A DNA stretch of 36,645 nt. Origin: a virus. The position numbers and the translations under genes are program-made. The notes beneath the pieces are model-generated. The model made no database searches. It was not told the DNA's origin and saw only the letters and a program-made list of their open reading frames with translations. The stretch spans positions 1-36,645 of the IMG/VR virus record IMGVR_UViG_3300050123_000027. One strand, 5' to 3'. Within the stretch, counting starts at the first letter, position 1; each line of letters begins with the position of its first letter. Shown piece after piece: positions 16,062-21,996 of this stretch.

Positions 16062-17275
16062 CATTCTGTTACTTTTATGACCTATAAAACAATATAGGCG
16101 GATGGTCTTGTTAATCCCATCTCAACGAATTTCTTCGCTGTTCGGACTATCGCATACGCATTTTCAGCGTCTTCACCGTTTAGTCTCTGCGGGTCTTGAA
16201 ATTTCTTCAGTTTGGCTGTAATATTATTAATGACACTATTAACTTTTAAGGATAACCCATGTTTAATAAATTTGATCTTGCTTATGCAGCTGGCTATATA
16301 GACGGAGACGGATGCCTGTATATCGGCACCTTCGCAACCACTAAAGGCACAACTTATGAATTTTCTATACAAGTTAGCAGTGTTAAAAAAGAATCTACAG
16401 ATTGGCTCAAGAAGACTTTCGGTGGATCGACTCGATCTAAAGAAACAGAAGGAAACAGAAGAACGCCCCATGTCTGGACAATTAAAGGAAAGAAAAGCTT
16501 GAGCCTTGCTGAAGCAATACTTCCTTATCTTGTCGATAAAAACCAAGAGTGCCAAATATTTATTGAGTTCGCTTTGTCTATTATTAACAACAATTTTCAA
16601 CCGCTTAAAGATGAAGGCGTTGCTGATAGGGTTGCTCTTATTGAAAGAATAAGAGAAATCAGACACCACACCGGAGGCCTCAGAAGACAATTCATTTGTC
16701 GAATGAAAGGTATCTATGCATCGCTCACTCCGACTGATCTTGAAGTCGCCTATATGGCAGGACTCATAGATGCAGAAGGATGCTTCCGAGTTAAAAAATG
16801 GTCGGTTAAAAATAAACCAAATCCGGTATTCGCTATATGCCTTGAAATTGGCAACACCAAGAAAGCATTTTTTGAATGGATCTTGATGCGTTTCGGTGGA
16901 ACACTCGTGTTTGTCGAAGCTAAAACAGAAAATAGAAAACATTCTTGTATTTGGACTTTGAGCTCTAAACGACTCAATTTCTTCATTAATCGCTTTTGTT
17001 CTTATCTCAAGATCAAGAAGCCTGTTTGCGAAAAGATTATTGAATTCTTCAAAACCAATCTTCCCAACGGCGGAGATCGACACTCTGATGCCTTTAAAAA
17101 GACATATAGTGCCATTCTCGAAGTCCGAGAGAAGATTATTTCTGATATTCATAGTCTCAACGCTAAAGGTCATAATCCATCCGATTTATAACAAGTTCCC
17201 TCTGATTGCCTTCGCCATAACGCGGTCAGGGTTCCCAGTTTGTTTAGGCAAAGTTTAATGTCGCCAAGTACGTCT
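16062..17275 (-). ncRNA. Group I intron in the major capsid gene
   Basis: Core elements in minus-strand order: the P1 helix pairs exon GTCGCT (17281-17276) with GGCGAC (17265-17260), leaving the U-G wobble at the 5' splice site. The P element (CTGGGAACCCTGACC) and Q element (AATCAGAGGGAAC, 17207-17195) follow, and CCCT/AGGG can form P4. R is CAGAGACTAAACGG (~16190-16176), and a P8 hairpin CGC/GCG follows it. S is GATAGTCC (16151-16144), and GACTA/TAGTC makes P7. The intron ends in G (16062), exon 2 starts AAG and can pair with CTT before the guide (P10). Removal joins Leu-Arg in the correct capsid frame. The homing-endonuclease ORF lies between Q and R, so in the P6 region, antisense. Confidence 0.93.
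16259..17191 (+). CDS. LAGLIDADG homing endonuclease, antisense to its host intron
   Basis: 310 residues; ATG follows AAGGAT by 7 bases. Both dodecapeptide helices are present: LAYAAGYIDGDG at residues ~7-18 and VAYMAGLIDAEG at ~163-174. Their acidic last positions (D and E) serve as metal ligands, so the protein is a single-chain double-motif enzyme. Each half repeats the saddle fold, with FGGSTRSKE and FGGTLVFVEA, the strands that read DNA. It is encoded on the strand opposite to the intron and capsid mRNA. Its own promoter, or antisense transcription, must therefore express it. It should cut intronless capsid alleles near the exon junction. Confidence 0.93.
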   Translation: MFNKFDLAYAAGYIDGDGCLYIGTFATTKGTTYEFSIQVSSVKKESTDWLKKTFGGSTRSKETEGNRRTPHVWTIKGKKSLSLAEAILPYLVDKNQECQIFIEFALSIINNNFQPLKDEGVADRVALIERIREIRHHTGGLRRQFICRMKGIYASLTPTDLEVAYMAGLIDAEGCFRVKKWSVKNKPNPVFAICLEIGNTKKAFFEWILMRFGGTLVFVEAKTENRKHSCIWTLSSKRLNFFINRFCSYLKIKKPVCEKIIEFFKTNLPNGGDRHSDAFKKTYSAILEVREKIISDIHSLNAKGHNPSDL

Positions 17276-17662
17276 AGCGACACACCAAGACGAGCAGCAC
17301 ACTCATTGAGAACAGGGTCCTGATTTTGCAGGGTCACTTGTTCATTGAGTGTCACATAGGTCAATTCTCTGTCTTGGTTCATACGGCACCTATCTTTTAC
17401 CGTAAAACGAAATCTTCGCATCGATATCGACTGCGGTTAGATTTTGTGGCGGAGGAGTTACACCTGAGTTACCAAGTGGCACCATAGCCGTGTTTAATGG
17501 GTTGTACCGACGCATACGAAGAGTATTACCACCATTACGGGGCATATTCTTTTTCATAGCCGGGATTTTGTGAATCATATTTGGAACTGGCACTGACAAC
17601 AGCTTATAACTAAAGCTTTGTTGTACTGGACTCGGAAGGGAAGAAGTGGTTGTAATTGCCAC
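17276..17662 (-). CDS. Major capsid protein, exon 1, with internal stop and frame change
   Basis: GTG 17662 follows AAGGAG by 5 bases. Reading begins MAITTTSSLPSPVQQSFSYK and continues to SFYGKR, then meets TAG at 17392-17390 (90 residues). The next part, TYVTLNEQVTLQNQDPVLNE then CAARLGVSL, is in the +1 frame. N4-gp56 capsids keep the equivalents of FYG and YVTL adjacent, so about 37 nt (17398-17362) look extra. Removing one A from the AAAA run at 17398-17395 would also restore one frame, but would add about 12 residues. ATG 17382, after AGGTG, could start a separate second chain. A TACGG/CCGTA hairpin (17404-17382) spans the stop. The exon ends with CT of a Leu codon at the intron border. 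Confidence 0.82.
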
Positions 17663-17722
17663 GGTATCTCCTTGAAATATTATTACACATTTCAAGCTGA
17701 CGAAGCTTGTACGATACGTCAC

Positions 17723-17916
17723 GAGTTAGGCGAGGTCTCGATTATGCGCCTGGGGTAGAAGATTGCGAGTTCTTCAATATACGCGTGGCTAGTATAGAAC
17801 GGGAGGGTTAGTTGAGTAAAGGGGTGATAACTTCCATGTTAGTGAGCTGGAAAAGGAGAGAGCAAGAACCAACCCACTAACACGTCCATAGATGGACCTT
17901 GTGATGTATATTATTC
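17723..17916 (-). promoter_or_regulatory. Capsid-gene leader with hairpins and a -10-like TATACT
   Basis: No gene is visible here. In the minus-strand direction there is a GTCCAT/ATGGAC hairpin, then a 13-bp stem with wobbles (GTTAGTGGGTTGG with CCAGCTCACTAAC, 18-nt loop). A TATACT hexamer follows at 17796-17791, 17 bases after a poor -35 (TTACTC). An AGGCG/CGCCT stem lies nearer the start codon. The region could raise capsid mRNA output or stability. The promoter is only a fair match. Confidence 0.45.
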
Positions 17917-18255
17917 TTATAAATCTTGCATTTCGAAGTGGTCAGAGTCTACACGTGCAAATGAACCACCCCAGCGATTAAAGGGATGTAATGTTACCCA
18001 GTAATCACCGAAGAGTTTATAATCTGCATAATCAGTAAGATACACGCCATCTTTAAATAAGTTAAGATCGATCGCAAGTCGCTTACAATGCAAGCTATCA
18101 ATGATACCCTTACCTTCTTTGGCGTATATCGCTGCTTGCTCTGGTGAACGCTTAGCTTCGCCAAATGTAACTGAGTAAAGATGTGTTCCAAATATTTTAC
18201 ATAAAAGAAGTGATACGTTAGATGCGAATATAATTTGTTTTTCTTGGAGCGTCAT
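17917..18255 (-). CDS. M15-family endolysin (peptidoglycan L-Ala-D-Glu / D-Ala peptidase)
   Basis: 112 residues, a typical minimal M15C length. The zinc site reads SLHCKRLAID (His56, Asp63) and DSDHFE (His106), with acidic residues just before the last His as general base. WGGSFARVDSDHFE is the usual C-terminal signature (compare the T5 endolysin class). There is no signal peptide, so a holin or another export route is needed. Its start codon overlaps the scaffold stop (TAATG), so it is translationally coupled to scaffold. It lies between scaffold and capsid genes, not in a separate lysis cassette. It should cleave the host cell wall at lysis. Confidence 0.9.
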   Translation of the reverse strand: MTLQEKQIIFASNVSLLLCKIFGTHLYSVTFGEAKRSPEQAAIYAKEGKGIIDSLHCKRLAIDLNLFKDGVYLTDYADYKLFGDYWVTLHPFNRWGGSFARVDSDHFEMQDL

Positions 18256-19094
18256 TACATATTCCTTCGAGCATCATTCATCTCACGTCGTAATTGTTCT
18301 TGCAATGCAGGAGTTAACCCATTAGCAAATGCATTCGCTCGAGATAATGGAGAATCGCCTTGTTGTGGAGAAAGTGATGCGAGTGGTTTGGGTTTAGCCG
18401 CATTCTTTTGTATCTGTGCTTTCTCTGCCTCATAAGTTGGTTCTACTTTAACTGCAGCCATCTTCTTAATTGCTTTATATGCCATTGCTTTAGCTCCATA
18501 AACGTCAGTTGATGTTCCCAATACTTGTGCCAACTCGGGATCTTCAGCTTGAAGACGAGCTATAGAGTCCGACGATACAATATTATAATAGTCTGGATAC
18601 TTAGCAAGAAGCTTAGATTCTTCGGTCATTACCGTTGATCGTTGTTCGGTTTGCTTAACCATTCCGCGCAACTTCTTAACTTCTGCCGCAAGTGCTTTTA
18701 TATGCTTACCTTCAGCAATATCATCGGTACCTATTTCGATATCAACATCTTCTATTTCTTGAGTAGATTGCTGTTGGGCTTGTTGCTGCATATTGTATTG
18801 CTGCATTTCATACGCCCGCAACTTTGCCAAAGCTTCATCTCGTTCTCGGTCGCTCCGTGCTTTATCATCCCTAAGAGTTCTAAAGTTTCTGGCTTGATAG
18901 CTGTCTTCTTGAGGTTTGCTTGTAGGAATAGGAGTAATGTCAGGTTCATTAACTACCTCCGCATTGTCAACGGTTTCTTCCACTTCTACTTCATAAGACT
19001 CAACAGCTTCTTGTGGAAGCGGAATAATTTCTTGAGTCGGCTTCATATTACCACTAACTTGGCCATCTCTATCATATTTTATTTCAAAACTCAT
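18255..19094 (-). CDS. Scaffolding protein (probable)
   Basis: 279 residues; ATG follows AAAGGAG. It is acidic and Gln/Glu-rich in the first ~150 residues (EVEVEETVDNAEVV, MQQQAQQQSTQEIEDVDIEI) and has a coiled-coil-like stretch (HIKALAAEVKKLRGMVKQTE). A helical Ala-rich part follows, with a basic C-terminus (LQEQLRREMNDARRNM). An acidic, helical protein of about 280 residues just upstream of the capsid gene matches phage scaffolds, whose basic C-terminal helix binds capsid subunits during procapsid assembly. I infer the role from composition and order. Confidence 0.8.
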   Translation of the reverse strand: MSFEIKYDRDGQVSGNMKPTQEIIPLPQEAVESYEVEVEETVDNAEVVNEPDITPIPTSKPQEDSYQARNFRTLRDDKARSDRERDEALAKLRAYEMQQYNMQQQAQQQSTQEIEDVDIEIGTDDIAEGKHIKALAAEVKKLRGMVKQTEQRSTVMTEESKLLAKYPDYYNIVSSDSIARLQAEDPELAQVLGTSTDVYGAKAMAYKAIKKMAAVKVEPTYEAEKAQIQKNAAKPKPLASLSPQQGDSPLSRANAFANGLTPALQEQLRREMNDARRNM

Positions 19095-19119
19095 ACTGCT
19101 CCTTTTGGTTCAAGAACCT

Positions 19120-19611
19120 TTAATTAATTAATAATGGAGATGCTTCTTCTTCCCCATTAAGTGTCTTTGCTTTTTTAAGAAGTGTGCCATTGTAATCACA
19201 CAGCACATAAAAGAGTAACTCTTTTTCTTCTTTGGGTAAGTGCGCTGCATTATTTACTAAGTATATCGCAGTCTCTGGATCTGGGAGTGTCCATAGATAT
19301 TCAAGATCATTACTAGATCGACGAAACTTAAACATTGATTGATTATAATCGGGAGATGGGCACCATCTGTGTGCCATAAAGTAATTACGGAATACATTTT
19401 CAAGCAATTTTTCTCTCTTTGTAATTACTTGTATATAAAAGTCACCGTTGTATTTATCTATGTGGGTATTAATGCATTCCCATATACTCGACATGTAATC
19501 TTTTTGAAGTTCGCGCTGAACATCGATTACATTATTTGAATCATGACCCTTTGAAACAAGGTCAGTGGCGATCTTACCTACGGTTTGACTCCGCGAGTCC
19601 TCTCTTTTCAT
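19120..19611 (-). CDS. Conserved-looking hypothetical protein in the head region
   Basis: 163 residues from ATG 19611, which follows AGGAGGAG by 5 bases; an upstream ATG 19659 has no ribosome site. It is mixed alpha/beta with ELQKDYMSSIWECINTHIDK and NVFRNYFMAHRWCPSPDYNQ. The motif WTLPDPETAIYLVNNAAHLP is followed by EEKELLFYVLCDYNGTLLKK. It has no membrane segment or known active-site motif. It lies between the basic small proteins and scaffold, so a head or portal-associated role is possible. I do not recognise the family. Confidence 0.6.
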   Translation of the reverse strand: MKREDSRSQTVGKIATDLVSKGHDSNNVIDVQRELQKDYMSSIWECINTHIDKYNGDFYIQVITKREKLLENVFRNYFMAHRWCPSPDYNQSMFKFRRSSNDLEYLWTLPDPETAIYLVNNAAHLPKEEKELLFYVLCDYNGTLLKKAKTLNGEEEASPLLIN

Positions 19612-19739
19612 ATACTTCTCCTCCTGCTTAACCAAGATATACCATAAAAGGGCCCCCACTTACAATAATGGGGGCTGGATACAAGTATCCGAGATGAAGT
19701 GAGAGTGAAGTAATTTAAGTAGATCAAGTTTTTTACGTT

Positions 19740-19955
19740 TTACTTTTTCTTCTTCATCTTTTTTTTAGGCGCTGATGACTTCTTCTTAGAAAGTCCGGCT
19801 TCGCTCAAAGAAATCGCAATTGCTTGCTTGGGATTAGAAACAATAGGTCCTTTTTTAGAACCACTATGCAACTTACCTTCTTTGAACTTATGCATTTCGG
19901 ACTTCACGCGGCTCTTTTTAGCCTTTTTTGAAGCTGTTTTTTTTAACTTAGGCAT
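19740..19955 (-). CDS. Lys-rich small protein, DUF6496-like
   Basis: 71 residues; ATG follows AGGAG. The central signature MHKFKEGKLHSGSKKGP and KQAIAISLSEAGLSKKK matches the small basic DUF6496 pattern (K-x-G-x-L-x-S-G-S...KQAIAIALSEAG), whose role is unknown. Both ends are Lys-rich and probably bind DNA or RNA. It may be a virion or nucleoid protein packed with the genome. It is next to another, more extreme Lys-rich protein. Confidence 0.75.
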   Translation of the reverse strand: MPKLKKTASKKAKKSRVKSEMHKFKEGKLHSGSKKGPIVSNPKQAIAISLSEAGLSKKKSSAPKKKMKKKK

Positions 19956-19963
19956 AAGAACTC

Positions 19964-20158
19964 CTATTTCTTTTTGAGTCCGTGACTCTTCTTTTTAGAT
20001 TTATCTTCTTTTTTATGTACTTTTTCTATCTTCTTATGAATCTTTTCATCTTTCTTCATATCTTTTTCAGCTTTGTGATGCAGTTTCTCTTCTTTTTCGT
20101 GAAGCAGATGTTCTTTTTTATGCAGCTTTTTAGTTTTAGCTGTTTTATGTTTTGCCAT
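19964..20158 (-). CDS. Very Lys/His-rich helical protein
   Basis: 64 residues from ATG 20158, after AAAGGA. About half of the residues are Lys or His, in heptad-like runs such as KLHKKEHLLHEKEEKLHHKA and EKVHKKEDKSKKKSHGLKKK. It is probably a charged coiled helix that binds nucleic acid or DNA in the capsid. The low complexity limits any homology claim. Confidence 0.7.
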   Translation of the reverse strand: MAKHKTAKTKKLHKKEHLLHEKEEKLHHKAEKDMKKDEKIHKKIEKVHKKEDKSKKKSHGLKKK

Positions 20159-20168
20159 GATTATTCCT

Positions 20169-20612
20169 TTATACGTTACTATCATCTACTTGGGGCGCAC
20201 CGAATCCACGAACCGTATCATCGAGATATGGAGTTGAGTAATAACCCGCTTGTGGGTACTCATGGTGTATTGCCTGGCGGGGAAGATTAGCCATTGCACC
20301 CATATCTTCTTGCACAATACCACCATCGGCAAGTTCTTGTCTACGTCGTGGATCAATACCGGCATAGAATTCATTTTCCATATCAGTAGTACGAGCGAAT
20401 GCACGCTGATCTCGCTTTTCAGAAAGGTTATACATCTCTGCGTATCTTTCACGAGATTCATGCCGTCTTAATGCGCGTTCTTGATAGTTTTCTGGTGTAT
20501 CCATATCAGGCTTCTGAAAACCATAATTGATAGATAAGCGTTCATTGCTTCTATCTTCTCCACGATTACGTCCGCGTATCTCTGGAGATGGCTCTATATT
20601 CTTTCTTGCCAT
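20169..20612 (-). CDS. Polar Arg/Glu-rich protein, paralogue of the 21394-21771 protein
   Basis: 147 residues from ATG 20612, after GGGAG; the in-frame ATG 20660 lacks a ribosome site. The N-terminus is disordered with RxxR motifs (PSPEIRGRNRGEDRSNERLS). The C-terminus has GIVQEDMGAMANLPRQ, then YPQAGYYSTPYLDDTVRGFG. The paralogue has GMIHEDPRAIANLPQE, then YPKTGPYMPEMIDDTLRGVD. The shared block G-I/M-x-x-ED-x-x-A-x-ANLP is unusual and implies a conserved function. It is likely to be an internal head or portal-associated protein. Family unknown. Confidence 0.65.
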   Translation of the reverse strand: MARKNIEPSPEIRGRNRGEDRSNERLSINYGFQKPDMDTPENYQERALRRHESRERYAEMYNLSEKRDQRAFARTTDMENEFYAGIDPRRRQELADGGIVQEDMGAMANLPRQAIHHEYPQAGYYSTPYLDDTVRGFGAPQVDDSNV

Positions 20613-20676
20613 TGTTAATCTCCCATGTCCCATTTTCAACCATAAGGGGCGCAAAAGCACCCCTTATTTCAACCAC

Positions 20677-20823
20677 TTATCTCACGCGCGATGTTTCTTC
20701 AAAGACCAATCGTTCTTCGACTTGTCTTCTCGGCTTCTTGGACTTTTTCATGTTCGGCGGAACTCCAAGAATTTTATACGCGATTTTCTTTGCTTTGCCT
20801 TTAGGGCGTGGCGCCTGACACAT
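20677..20823 (-). CDS. Small basic protein next to the HNH gene
   Basis: 48 residues: PRPKGKAKKIAYKILGVPPN and a Lys/Arg-rich body, then the tail VEERLVFEETSRVR. It starts 1 base after the stop of the HNH gene. No ribosome site is obvious, so it probably depends on readthrough or coupling. It belongs with the cluster of small basic proteins before the scaffold gene. Unknown function. Confidence 0.5.
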   Translation of the reverse strand: MCQAPRPKGKAKKIAYKILGVPPNMKKSKKPRRQVEERLVFEETSRVR

Positions 20824-20824
20824 G

Positions 20825-21328
20825 TTAAAATCTCCAGTTTTGTTTAGACTTTATAGCTTGTATCGCCGACTTAGAAACTCCAAAATCTTTTCCAATTCTT
20901 GTACAAGTGACACCCATTTCAAGAAGCTTTCTTATCTCGAAAACATTATTATCAGTTAATTTAGAGTTAGGACCCTTTTCACCGTTCATAGGATTCTCGA
21001 TATGCATCTTTACTAAGTTTTCACTCTTTCCAAGAAATTGGCAGTTATCTGGAGAATAATCTTTCGAAGAATCAATTCTATCTAGAGCTAATCCAACCTT
21101 CCAATTATTATCCAAGCACCACTGATAAAACATGCTAGGATTTAACTTCCATTCATCGCACACCTTTATGCCTTTACCTTGATAATAAGGAAAGTCATTT
21201 GGCGCTGCATTATAACACCTAGTTAAGATGGTATATCGCAAACGATACAATGGATGTTTAATACTAATTTCATGAACTTTACCATTACTTACAATTTTTG
21301 AGTTGTAATTCCAACCTTTAGCACACAT
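20825..21328 (-). CDS. HNH-type homing endonuclease, free-standing
   Basis: 167 residues from ATG 21328, after AAAGGA; ATG 21364 is a possible upstream start. The core follows the phage HNH pattern GKGIKVCDEW, FYQWCLDNN and LDRIDSSKDYSPDNCQFLGK, with D/R/N at expected positions. The C-terminal 45 residues (KLTDNNVFEIRKLLEMGVTC, KDFGVSKSAIQAIKSK) form a helix-turn-helix related to the tail of the HNH protein at 4106-4735. It splits two small virion genes but no single gene is visibly interrupted. It looks like a free-standing invader. Confidence 0.82.
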   Translation of the reverse strand: MCAKGWNYNSKIVSNGKVHEISIKHPLYRLRYTILTRCYNAAPNDFPYYQGKGIKVCDEWKLNPSMFYQWCLDNNWKVGLALDRIDSSKDYSPDNCQFLGKSENLVKMHIENPMNGEKGPNSKLTDNNVFEIRKLLEMGVTCTRIGKDFGVSKSAIQAIKSKQNWRF

Positions 21329-21393
21329 AGAATATTCCTTTCCAATATGTCCCAAGTTTATCATTTACAACCCTTTATTGTAAGATATGCCAT

Positions 21394-21771
21394 TTAGACC
21401 TTTTTCGGGTACATATGGCTACGACGTTGACGATCATCGTAATCCATTTGCATATCAACACCACGAAGTGTGTCATCAATCATTTCTGGCATGTAAGGAC
21501 CAGTTTTTGGATAAGGCATAATGCGAACTTCTTGTGGAAGGTTAGCAATAGCACGAGGATCTTCATGGATCATTCCCGCATCACGAGATTCTTGAGCCAT
21601 TTTTCCCCCGCGTCCTTCATATTTACCCGGAGAGAAATCAGCGCGTCGTTCACGATCCATCATTGGAGCGCTTTCACGGTAGCCATCTTTATCATGACGA
21701 ATCTCATCATTGAAATGATCCTTGTGGTGCATTTCTTTACCACTTGAGTAGTGTCTTTTTTTTGCTGCCAT
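21394..21771 (-). CDS. Polar protein, paralogue of the 20169-20612 protein
   Basis: 125 residues from ATG 21771, after GGGAAGG. It is highly charged (HHKDHFNDEIRHDKDGYRES, MMDRERRADFSPGKYEGRGG). The shared paralogue block GMIHEDPRAIANLPQE and IDDTLRGVD lies near the C-terminus. The pair, with an HNH gene between them, sits between portal and the Lys-rich proteins. The role is unknown; it is likely packaged or portal-associated. Confidence 0.65.
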   Translation of the reverse strand: MAAKKRHYSSGKEMHHKDHFNDEIRHDKDGYRESAPMMDRERRADFSPGKYEGRGGKMAQESRDAGMIHEDPRAIANLPQEVRIMPYPKTGPYMPEMIDDTLRGVDMQMDYDDRQRRSHMYPKKV

Positions 21772-21835
21772 TGTTGGCCTTCCCAGTAACTGCGGAACAC
21801 GCCGCAACGTATAGACAATACGTCTAACTTAATCT

Positions 21836-21979
21836 TTATTTATTTATCGGTGGCTGTTGTCCAGAACCATGCATACTTTCAGCTAATTCAGCTAGTTTCT
21901 CCACCAAGGAAACAACCGATTCAATATTATCCACCGTTAAAATTTTGCTTAACGATTCGATCAACATAAGAAATTGCAT
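21836..21979 (-). CDS. Small helical protein, 47 residues
   Basis: The ribosome site is strong (AAGGAG, 5-6 bases before ATG). A single amphipathic helix is followed by a Gln/Pro-rich tail: MQFLMLIESLSKILTVDNIE, then VVSLVEKLAELAESM. It sits 17 bases after the portal stop. Its size and charge suit a small portal-associated or regulatory protein. Unknown function. Confidence 0.6.
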   Translation of the reverse strand: MQFLMLIESLSKILTVDNIESVVSLVEKLAELAESMHGSGQQPPINK

Positions 21980-21996
21980 GTCATCTCCTTAAGATA

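Noticed and set aside
16082-17173. 363-codon open frame on the minus strand inside the intron
   Set aside because: It is the reverse complement of the LAGLIDADG gene and runs on through the intron core. The predicted protein is Phe/Ser/Cys-rich without motifs, and it has no ribosome site. The plus-strand gene has two clear catalytic motifs.
17362-17398. The 37 nt as a second self-splicing intron
   Set aside because: It follows T and ends in G like a group I intron, but it is far too short to hold any catalytic core.
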